From Neolewinella agarilytica (GTDB lineage: Bacteria > Bacteroidota > Bacteroidia > Chitinophagales > Saprospiraceae), in the NCBI RefSeq assembly GCF_900110645.1, contig NZ_FOFB01000029.1, positions 1-64,000 on the forward strand: a stretch of 64,000 nt of DNA. Direction: 5' to 3'. The notes beneath the pieces were generated by a model. That model saw only the letters and a program-made list of their open reading frames with translations. It was not told where the DNA came from and did no database searches. Positions within the stretch are counted from its first letter, which is position 1. Every line of letters begins with the position of its first letter. The position numbers and the translations under genes were made by a program. Positions 34,334 through 41,363 of the stretch are shown here, piece after piece.

Positions 34334-36769
34334 ATGAAGCCGTCGTTTTTCACCTTGCTCTTACTGAGCCTCCTCTGCACCTGCGTCCGCGCCCAAACCC
34401 TTGGCTACCAACAACCCGATAAGGCCATTCTGGATCTTGTGGATGTTCCCCTTGCTCCTTCTGTCCTGATGGACGACGCTAAGGAAAACATGGTACTTCT
34501 GTACCGGGATGCCTATAAATCTATCGAAGAACTCAGCCGGCAGGAGATGCGACTTGGTGGACTGCGCATTGATCCCGCTACTAATATTGGTAGCCGAACG
34601 ACATACTACAACAAAGTGGCCGTCCGGGCCGTAAGTGGGCAAAAAACACTGAAAGAAGTAACCGGCCTGCCGGCCAGCCCCAAGCTGGGCAACCTGAGCT
34701 GGAGCCCCGACCAACAAAAGATCGCCATGACGCACACGGCCTCAGCAGGCGTGGAAGTCTGGCTGCTCGACGTCGCCACCGCCAGCGCTACTCAACTTAC
34801 TGACGCCAGTAAAACGCCCCTGAATGCCAACCTTCGTGATGTCATCAACTGGGCGGAAGACGGACAGTCGATGCTCATTAAACTGCTTCCCGAAAGCCGT
34901 AAGCCACTGATTGACGGAGCCACTGCCGTACCAACCGGCCCAACCATCTCAACCGCTGATGGAAAGAAAGCCCAAAACCGTACTTACCAGGATCTGCTGA
35001 AGAACCCCAATGATGAGCATAATTTTGAGCAGCTGGCGCTGTCCACCATCGTTCGTCTGAATCTGGACGGAACACAAAGCCCCTTTCTGCCCACGGCCAT
35101 GTACCGGAGTGTAAACTTTAGCCCCGACGGCCAATACCTGATGGTGAGCCGGATCGAACGGCCCTTCAGCTACATCGTGCCCTATAGCCGCTTCCCTACA
35201 ATAACGACGATTTATGATAAATCCGGAAAAATGGTTTCCGTCGTTAACGAAGCTCCATTGGAGGAAGTCCGCCCTCAGGGTTTTATGGCTACCTCTAAGG
35301 GACGGCGGAGCATGAACTGGCGGTCAGACCGCCCCCACAGCCTCGTCTACGTTAAAGCCCTCGATGAAGGGGATCCGGCTAAAGAGGTGGACTTCCGCGA
35401 CGAGGTCTTCCAGCTCGAAGCTCCCTTCACCGGAGAGGGGAAATCTATCCTGAAAACCATTATGCGCTACGCTGGTATCCAGTGGGGCGATGACGATACT
35501 GCTATCGCATACGACCGTTGGTGGAATACCCGCAATACAAAGACCTACGTTTTTGATCCTTCTGACGCCAGTAAAAAGCCCGTGATCATTGCTGACCGAA
35601 ACTACCAGGACCGCTACAGCGATCCGGGTAACTTCGTAACCACCCGCAATAAATATGGTAGCTCCGTGCTGGCTCTGGACGGTGATAATGCCTTTCTGCT
35701 GGGGGCCGGCTATTCCGAGAAAGGGCAATTCCCCTTTCTGGACGAAATGAACCTTAGCAGTGGAAAGAAAGAACGGCTGTACCAGTCTGCGTACACCGAT
35801 CGGATTGAAAGCCTGCGGGACTACGATCCGAAAACGAAGCAACTCTCAGTACGCATCGAGTCTCCTACGGACTACCCTAACTACTTCTTCCGGGACACCC
35901 GCTCCGGCAAGCTGACGCAGGTGACGGATTTTGCTAATCCCTTCGAAGCGCTCGGAAAGGTGCATAAAGAAGTCATCACTTACGAACGCGAAGATGGCCT
36001 GGAGCTTTCCGGTACTCTCTACCTGCCCGTTGGTTACGACATGGAGAAAAAGGAGAAAAAGCCGATGATCCTCTGGGCTTACCCCCGGGAGTATAAGGAC
36101 AAGGCCAGTGCGAGCCAGACGACGGCCAACCCCAACGGGTTTATTTACCCTTACTACGGTAGTCCGATCTACTGGGTTACCCGTGGCTACGTGGTGCTGG
36201 ACGGAGCGGCTTTCCCCATCGTTGGTGAGGGAGATACGGAGCCAAACGACAGCTTCCGGAAGCAGCTAGTGGCTAACGCCAAGGCGGCCATTGATGCGGT
36301 TGATGAGCGAGGCTACATTGATCGGGAGCGGGTCGCCGTGGGCGGCCACAGTTATGGTGCCTTCATGGTGGCCAATCTGCTGAGTCACTCCGATCTCTTC
36401 GCCGCCGGCATCGCCCGCTCCGGAGCGTATAACCGGACCCTGACGCCCTTCGGTTTTCAGTCAGAACAACGGTCCTATTGGGAAGCTCCTGAAGTGTACA
36501 ATACCATGAGCCCTTTCATGCACGCAGAAAAAATGAAGACGCCACTACTACTGGTTCACGGCGAAGCGGACAATAACTCTGGCACCTATCCACTACAATC
36601 AGAGCGCTACTTCAACGCGCTGAAAGGTTTGGGCGCCACTGTCCGCCTGGTGATGTTGCCCAAAGAAAGCCATGGCTACCGCGCTAAGGAATCTATTCTG
36701 CACCTGCTCTGGGAGCAGGACCAGTGGATGGAGCGCTGGGTGAAGAATAAAGGGGAAGTACGGCCGTAG
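34334..36769 (+). CDS. Secreted S9-family serine peptidase (glutamyl endopeptidase-like)
   Basis: The 811-residue exported peptidase has a signal peptide ending LLCTCVRAQ. The N-terminal beta-propeller (about 60-540) includes WSPDQQKIAMT and FSPDGQYLMVS repeats. The C-terminal alpha/beta hydrolase domain has the triad Ser673 (GGHSYGAF), Asp746 (HGEADNNSG) and His780 (ESHGY). The overall layout and the motif around WAYPREYKDKASASQT resemble S9D glutamyl endopeptidases of the plant cGEP/bacterial type (recognition from memory). It should work in the periplasm on short peptides. The signal peptide codons contain a dispersed-motif copy. It is monocistronic. Confidence 0.88.
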   Translation: MKPSFFTLLLLSLLCTCVRAQTLGYQQPDKAILDLVDVPLAPSVLMDDAKENMVLLYRDAYKSIEELSRQEMRLGGLRIDPATNIGSRTTYYNKVAVRAVSGQKTLKEVTGLPASPKLGNLSWSPDQQKIAMTHTASAGVEVWLLDVATASATQLTDASKTPLNANLRDVINWAEDGQSMLIKLLPESRKPLIDGATAVPTGPTISTADGKKAQNRTYQDLLKNPNDEHNFEQLALSTIVRLNLDGTQSPFLPTAMYRSVNFSPDGQYLMVSRIERPFSYIVPYSRFPTITTIYDKSGKMVSVVNEAPLEEVRPQGFMATSKGRRSMNWRSDRPHSLVYVKALDEGDPAKEVDFRDEVFQLEAPFTGEGKSILKTIMRYAGIQWGDDDTAIAYDRWWNTRNTKTYVFDPSDASKKPVIIADRNYQDRYSDPGNFVTTRNKYGSSVLALDGDNAFLLGAGYSEKGQFPFLDEMNLSSGKKERLYQSAYTDRIESLRDYDPKTKQLSVRIESPTDYPNYFFRDTRSGKLTQVTDFANPFEALGKVHKEVITYEREDGLELSGTLYLPVGYDMEKKEKKPMILWAYPREYKDKASASQTTANPNGFIYPYYGSPIYWVTRGYVVLDGAAFPIVGEGDTEPNDSFRKQLVANAKAAIDAVDERGYIDRERVAVGGHSYGAFMVANLLSHSDLFAAGIARSGAYNRTLTPFGFQSEQRSYWEAPEVYNTMSPFMHAEKMKTPLLLVHGEADNNSGTYPLQSERYFNALKGLGATVRLVMLPKESHGYRAKESILHLLWEQDQWMERWVKNKGEVRP
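34376..34394 (+). repeat. GC-rich dispersed motif, copy 8 (in signal peptide codons)
   Basis: TGCACCTGCGTCCGCGCCC, followed by CAAA, encodes C-T-C-V-R-A-Q at the end of the S9 peptidase signal peptide. It is one of the closest matches to the consensus. Confidence 0.8.
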
Positions 36770-36771
36770 GG

Positions 36772-36866
36772 TAGTAGTGATCGTATGATAGTAGTGATCG
36801 TACGATAGTAGTGGTAGTATGGTAGTAGGTGCCGTACTACCAGACTACCACTACTACCATACTATC
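36772..36866. repeat. 17-bp tandem repeat with inverted partner
   Basis: Three copies of a 17-base unit (TAGTAGTGATCGTATGA and variants) at 36772-36822 and a partial fourth are followed by a complementary stretch (ACTACCACTACTACCATAC) that can fold back on them. It lies between the convergent S9 and DUF4442 genes, so it may act as a long bidirectional terminator. Confidence 0.7.
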
Positions 36867-36876
36867 CACTAAATAA

Positions 36877-36894
36877 GGCGCTGCCGCAGGTGCA
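36877..36894 (-). repeat. GC-rich dispersed motif, copy 9
   Basis: The minus strand carries the motif 40 bases downstream of the DUF4442 gene's stop, in its orientation. Confidence 0.75.
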
Positions 36895-36934
36895 AAGAAT
36901 AGTTTTCAGGAGCACGGTCAATCGCGCGAAAACT

Positions 36935-37465
36935 TTACTTAGCGCGCGAGCGTGCTTCGCGCTTTGCCCGGTAATGAGCCTTATCTGCCACATAGATCGT
37001 TTTATGGACTTCGCAGAAGGTCGTAGTGCCTGCCTTGTCCGTCAGTCGGGTGATCTTTACAATGTCGATCTCCTTTTCTGTGGCTACTCTTGCTTTAATC
37101 TGTTCCAGTTCTTCGGTGGTGTAACTGAACCGGGCGTAGAGATGCTCGCGGGCAGGCCGCTTGAAGATGATCTGGGCGGATTTGTCCCACACCACGTAGT
37201 CATCACCAATCAGGTTGATCAGCTGAACCATCGGGATGGGGTCCAGGGCTGAAAACATACTCCCCCCGAAAATGGTGCCCACGTAGTTCATGTTCTTATA
37301 GCTCAGGGGAAGCCTGACGCTGACCTGGAGCAGGTCATCAGAAACCGTCTGTATCCGGGCGGTACTGCGCCGGTACATCGGGGATAGATTGAACCCATAC
37401 TTGAACAGGCGGGCTTCGCCGACGTACTTCGCGCCGTATTTAGCCAATGATTGGTAGAAGGACAT
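36935..37465 (-). CDS. DUF4442 hot-dog-fold thioesterase-like protein
   Basis: The 176-residue cytoplasmic protein matches the DUF4442 type of hot-dog domain: NLSPMYRRSTARI, then NYVGTIFGGSMFSALDPIPMVQLI (the hot-dog central helix), then WDKSAQIIFKRPARE (recognition from memory). Hot-dog proteins of this sort are usually acyl-CoA thioesterases, but activity is unproven. A lysine/arginine-rich tail ends the chain. It lies 65 bases downstream of the start of no partner; the upstream neighbour on the same strand is the PL6 lyase gene (ending at 37531), so the two could be one transcript, though their functions do not suggest it. Confidence 0.75.
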   Translation of the reverse strand: MSFYQSLAKYGAKYVGEARLFKYGFNLSPMYRRSTARIQTVSDDLLQVSVRLPLSYKNMNYVGTIFGGSMFSALDPIPMVQLINLIGDDYVVWDKSAQIIFKRPAREHLYARFSYTTEELEQIKARVATEKEIDIVKITRLTDKAGTTTFCEVHKTIYVADKAHYRAKREARSRAK

Positions 37466-37530
37466 GGCGTCAAGTTACTGCGAAGAAACTTTAGCGCACT
37501 GTTGCACGATCAAATACACAAGCAAAGCGC

Positions 37531-40017
37531 CTACCGAACCTTCATCACCTTCTGCGCCAGTACCGGCAGCCCCTCACCGGTCAGGCGAAGTACAAACATA
37601 CCCGTGGCGGGTAGCTGACGCAGATCTATCTGACTGTTGGTAAGCTTGCCCCGGGCGGCTACCCGGCCGCTAAAGTCGATCAGGCTGTATTCGGTGTAGC
37701 CAGCGGGTAGGTGATCGATGTAGAGGACGTCCGTAACGGGAACTGGCCGCAGCCCGATACCCGCGGCTTCCGCCGCGGGGTTCCGGGAGCTGACCGAAGT
37801 ACCTGAGCAACCCAGCCTGAGCTCCGAAACTGATACCCAGGGGCCTTCGTAAGTGGCCGCACCGGTGACGGTCAGCTTGATGTAGCGGTAAACCTGCTCC
37901 GGAAAATCGCGGTCAATGGAATTGCCTCCGGCCTGGTTGTCGGTTGCATCGACGAGCGTGACGAAGGTTCCCTCCGGCTCGTTACTCCCTTCGAGCAGGA
38001 ACTGATAATCCCGCCCCTGATGCGGGATGAGGCTGACCTCGTTGATGGAAAAGGCTGCTCCAAGATCAACGACCAGAAACTGAGGGAAACCTTCTGCTGA
38101 CCAGCGGTTGCCAGTGTTATCATCGATTACGTTTGCTGCTGCATTATCCTCATTCTGCTGTGTACTGAAACTATTGACGGACCCTTCAAGGGCCACATTC
38201 GTTCCCTGCGGGCAATCCGCCGGAGAAATCGTACCTGACTGCCGGATGGCGATCTCCCGTGAAAGCCCCATGCCCGTCACGGTAACGCTGCCAGTGCGCT
38301 CCTGGCTACCGGGGTTGGCCGTCAGGGTGATCTGAATCACGCCACTCTCCGTGCCGCTGTTGGGGGAAAGGCTGATCCACTCCTGGTCTGCCGTAGCCTC
38401 CCAGTCTACGTCGATGACCTGAACGCTGACGGACTGACTGCCGCCTTCGGCCGGGAAAACGTTCGTGCTGCCGACATTCAGGCTGGGGCCCGTGTTACCG
38501 TGGCCGTCGGCATTCAGAAAGGAAGCCCCTACGCCGTTGCCAACGTCATCATTGACGATGGGGCGAAACTGCTCACTTCCGCTGGCGCCGTCTACTTCGT
38601 GGGCGCCGATGTCCCGGCCGGTGGCCGGGCGGCTAAGGCCACGTACATCGAGCGCTACCAGCTCGGCGTAGGCATCGCCGGCTGCGCCAGCGACCAGCCC
38701 GTCAGCTACGGGAAGGAAGACTTCGCCATCGGTGCTGAAGGTCTCATCTCCTACCGTAATGCCAGCGTTGGTGATGCCGACACTGGAGCCGCCGAAGAGG
38801 TTGTTGACGTAAGTCATGCCGGAACCCGTATCACCAATGTCTCCCGCCACGAGTTGCCCGCGGGTGCTGTACACCAGATTGTGGGCGATGATGCCGGTGG
38901 ATACGTGGGAATGCCGGTCATTAAAGTAAATGGGGTCTTCGGCGTCGTAAATGGTGTTGAAGGCGATCAGTACATCATCCACCCGTTGGTAGCCGTTACT
39001 GCTGCCGCCGGAGGCAACGTCGCCGGCCACAATAGTGATTCCGTTATTCCAGGGATCATTGTCATTGATCAGCCCGGACATGTAGTTATTAACGATCACG
39101 TGGTCGCGGTCGGTTACCCGGATGCCACCGGATTTTGCCTTGCCCTCTCCGAGGAAAAAGTTGCCCTCTACGCGTGCACGGGCCCCGTGCCGGAGCACCA
39201 GTGAGCCCCGGCTTAACCGGAAGGTATTGTGCAGATAGCGGTTCTCCGCACTCTTGTTGGAGATGATCTCGTTTTCCCCATCCGTTGAGAGAAAGTAGTT
39301 GTGCTCAACGGTTACCCGGGCATTTACGGCCTGGTTGCCGCTGGCACCGATCCGGATCGTCTCACTGTCGCCGGAATTCGACGCGAAATCATCTTTTGGC
39401 GTAATGTTATAAAAATAGTTGTTGCGGATGATGTGATCAGCGGTGGTCTCTCCCTGGCTGGCCAGTTCCACCAGAATCATGACGCCCGTGCTGTTTTTGT
39501 TCTGAAAGGTGCAGTTTTCCACAATGTTGCGCTGACCGCGCAGAACGACCCAACGGCTCTTGTCGGGGGCGGTGGTAAACAGGTTGTCAAAAGCGCAATT
39601 GCGGATGATGCAGTCTGTACACAAATCTGTACTGGAGCCACTACGCCGGGTTTCCACGTGATTGTTCGTACCGATGCCCTCCCGCCAGTAGAAGCCTTCC
39701 ACGATCAGGTGGGTGCCGAAGATCTTCATGGGGGATTCACCCGTGAAGATGACCCCGCCGGGGGTCTCCGCTTTGAGCACGATGGGCGCTTCGGCGGTGC
39801 CGAAGAAACGAATGAAGTTCACTTCCTGATTGGCGTAGGTACCGTTTTCCCAGATTACCGTATCGCCGGGTACCAGGGTGAGGTCTTCTAGGTCGTCGGC
39901 TGAATTGATCGGGTAGTTCGTCGCGCTCAGGGAGAGCGAGGTGAATAATACCATCAGCAGCAAAGACAGGCCGCTCGTGAAGGAAGAAAGGACAGAAGTT
40001 GATTTCAGGGTGTGCAT
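37531..40017 (-). CDS. PL6 alginate lyase with BACON-like, CBM32-like and T9SS domains
   Basis: The 828-residue secreted enzyme has a signal peptide (to SLSA, about 31). A right-handed beta-helix catalytic domain (about 33-460) opens YPINSADDLEDLTLVPGDTV and carries GFYWREG and many NNYF/HNTF turns, typical of chondroitinase-B/PL6 family alginate lyases (recognition from memory). A BACON-like domain (about 510-590, VDWEATADQEWISLSPNSG) comes next. A discoidin/F5-8-type CBM32-like domain (about 610-740, ...DDNTGNRWSAEGFPQFLVVDLG) and a T9SS sorting domain (about 750-828) complete it. It would cleave alginate at the cell surface by beta-elimination. The promoter has a GntR-type palindrome. It is divergent from the GH16 gene. 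Confidence 0.85.
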   Translation of the reverse strand: MHTLKSTSVLSSFTSGLSLLLMVLFTSLSLSATNYPINSADDLEDLTLVPGDTVIWENGTYANQEVNFIRFFGTAEAPIVLKAETPGGVIFTGESPMKIFGTHLIVEGFYWREGIGTNNHVETRRSGSSTDLCTDCIIRNCAFDNLFTTAPDKSRWVVLRGQRNIVENCTFQNKNSTGVMILVELASQGETTADHIIRNNYFYNITPKDDFASNSGDSETIRIGASGNQAVNARVTVEHNYFLSTDGENEIISNKSAENRYLHNTFRLSRGSLVLRHGARARVEGNFFLGEGKAKSGGIRVTDRDHVIVNNYMSGLINDNDPWNNGITIVAGDVASGGSSNGYQRVDDVLIAFNTIYDAEDPIYFNDRHSHVSTGIIAHNLVYSTRGQLVAGDIGDTGSGMTYVNNLFGGSSVGITNAGITVGDETFSTDGEVFLPVADGLVAGAAGDAYAELVALDVRGLSRPATGRDIGAHEVDGASGSEQFRPIVNDDVGNGVGASFLNADGHGNTGPSLNVGSTNVFPAEGGSQSVSVQVIDVDWEATADQEWISLSPNSGTESGVIQITLTANPGSQERTGSVTVTGMGLSREIAIRQSGTISPADCPQGTNVALEGSVNSFSTQQNEDNAAANVIDDNTGNRWSAEGFPQFLVVDLGAAFSINEVSLIPHQGRDYQFLLEGSNEPEGTFVTLVDATDNQAGGNSIDRDFPEQVYRYIKLTVTGAATYEGPWVSVSELRLGCSGTSVSSRNPAAEAAGIGLRPVPVTDVLYIDHLPAGYTEYSLIDFSGRVAARGKLTNSQIDLRQLPATGMFVLRLTGEGLPVLAQKVMKVR

Positions 40018-40042
40018 GATCTTGTGGGTTGGTAAGAGATTC

Positions 40043-40050
40043 CAAAAATA
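40043..40050 (-). promoter_or_regulatory. -7 box of PL6 lyase promoter
   Basis: The minus strand reads TATTTTTG, a full TAnnTTTG match, 25 bases before the start codon. A TTG 16 bases further upstream lies inside the palindrome at 40056-40071. Confidence 0.5.
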
Positions 40051-40055
40051 CGAAA

Positions 40056-40071
40056 AATTGGTTGACCAATT
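40056..40071. promoter_or_regulatory. Palindromic operator at PL6 lyase promoter
   Basis: AATTGGTTGACCAATT is a perfect 7-bp inverted repeat around TG, overlapping the -33 region. It closely resembles the UxuR/ExuR consensus AAATTGGTATACCAATTT of FadR-type GntR regulators that control uronate use (known). A repressor here would block the alginate lyase promoter; no GntR gene is in the window. Confidence 0.6.
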
Positions 40072-40110
40072 GACGGTTTTATAGGTTTCGTCTCGTATTT
40101 ACCAAAAGGA

Positions 40111-40129
40111 GGCGCGGCCGCAGGATGCA
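40111..40129 (-). repeat. GC-rich dispersed motif, copy 10
   Basis: The minus strand carries the motif with one inserted base (TGCATCCTGCGGCCGCGCC), oriented with the PL6 gene and 94 bases upstream of it. Confidence 0.7.
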
Positions 40130-40270
40130 GGGGGGAGTTTATGGGAGCAGGGGGGAGACAAGGTGGTGGTGTTCAGCCTGCAGGCCAATTGGATAGCGCT
40201 CAAATGATGCATTTAGCTTTTCGTGCTATGAAAGTAGCCTTTCGTGGTAAGCCCGGCCTCGGATCAACCA

Positions 40271-40278
40271 TAGCTTTG
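40271..40278 (+). promoter_or_regulatory. Candidate -7 box of GH16 gene
   Basis: TAGCTTTG matches TAnnTTTG exactly but ends only 4 bases before the ATG at 40283, so any transcript from it would be leaderless or nearly so. No -33 TTG at usual spacing. Confidence 0.35.
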
Positions 40279-40282
40279 TGCT

Positions 40283-41200
40283 ATGCAAAGCTTAACTCCT
40301 CAGATTTTAAACCGTTGCACGTTCCTTCTATTCATTGCTTTTCTCTCCTTCTCATTGGCGGGGCAAGACTGGAAAAAGCTCCCCGTACCCGTGCCTGCCG
40401 GCCCGGGGCAAAGCTGGAAGCTACTGAAAGAACTTTCCGATGATTTCAACTACCGCGGTAAGAAAAAACGCTTCCGTAGACGTTGGCAGGATACTTACTT
40501 CAACCGATGGAACGGCCCGGGGCTAACCCAATGGCAAGGCGATCATTCTTCGGTGGAAGGTGGTAATCTGGTCATCCGTGCCTCCCGCAGGGAAGGGACA
40601 GAACAGGTGAATTGTGGAATTGTTACCGCTAAGGCAGCGCTGATGTATCCGGCTTACACTGAGGCAAGGATTAAGGTGAGTAACCTGGAGCTTAGCTCCA
40701 ATTTCTGGTTCCTGAGCCGGGACAGTCGCCGGGAAATCGACGTGCTGGAAGTTTACGGCGGAGCCGAAAAGGGAGATTTCGCGAGGCGGATGTCAACAAA
40801 CTTTCACGTTTTTATCCGCTCAGAAGAAAAGGGAATTACCAGCGACTTCAATGCATCAAATCATGTAGAATTGCCCGATGAAGCTTACTGGCGGGAGGAA
40901 TACCACACTTTTGGTGTCTTCTGGAAGAGCCCGGCGGAGGTCTACTTCTACATTGATGGTAAGCCACTGCCTACGGGCTCCTGGGCGCAGGCAGAAATGT
41001 TCGATAAAGACTACACCAAAACCTTCATGGATAAGTCTGCCTTCGTGATGGACAGGCCCATGGTGATGATTCTGGATACCGAGGATCATCACTGGCGTTC
41101 CCGCCAGGGCATCATTGCTAAAGACGAAGACCTCGCTGCCCCCTCAAAAAATAAGATGCTGGTGGATTGGGTGCGGACTTACCGGCTGGTGGAGGAGTAG
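40283..41200 (+). CDS. GH16 family glycoside hydrolase (beta-agarase/porphyranase-like)
   Basis: The 305-residue exported enzyme has a signal peptide (CTFLLFIAFLSFSLAGQ). The GH16 jelly-roll has the catalytic motif EIDVLE: Glu151 nucleophile, Asp153, Glu156 acid/base. This EXDXXE form and the segments SSNFWFLSRDSRREIDVLEVYGG and HTFGVFWKSP point to the beta-agarase/porphyranase branch (family knowledge), so it would cut agar-type galactans. There is no T9SS tail, so it is likely periplasmic or released. It is divergent from the PL6 lyase with 265 bases between; both would fit an algal cell-wall diet (inference). Confidence 0.85.
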   Translation: MQSLTPQILNRCTFLLFIAFLSFSLAGQDWKKLPVPVPAGPGQSWKLLKELSDDFNYRGKKKRFRRRWQDTYFNRWNGPGLTQWQGDHSSVEGGNLVIRASRREGTEQVNCGIVTAKAALMYPAYTEARIKVSNLELSSNFWFLSRDSRREIDVLEVYGGAEKGDFARRMSTNFHVFIRSEEKGITSDFNASNHVELPDEAYWREEYHTFGVFWKSPAEVYFYIDGKPLPTGSWAQAEMFDKDYTKTFMDKSAFVMDRPMVMILDTEDHHWRSRQGIIAKDEDLAAPSKNKMLVDWVRTYRLVEE

Positions 41201-41224
41201 GGCGGTTAGCCCCTTAACATTGTT

Positions 41225-41243
41225 TGCACCTGCGGCCGCGCCC
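41225..41243 (+). repeat. GC-rich dispersed motif, copy 11
   Basis: TGCACCTGCGGCCGCGCCC lies 25 bases after the GH16 stop and in its orientation. No start codon opens its coding frame. Confidence 0.8.
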
Positions 41244-41300
41244 CTCTGTAGGAAGCGGTTGCGATCAGGATTCTCAAGACGAGTTACCGTCAGAACAAAA

Positions 41301-41334
41301 ACGGCACCTGAGGCAATGCTGCTTCAGGTGCCGT
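41301..41334 (-). terminator. Intrinsic terminator of the giant gene
   Basis: A 14-bp stem (ACGGCACCTGAGGC against its complement, one G-T pair) with a short loop is followed on the minus strand by TTTTTGTTCTG. It lies 30 bases past the giant gene's stop. Confidence 0.8.
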
Positions 41335-41363
41335 AATTATTTCAGCGTATAAAATCTGCTGGC

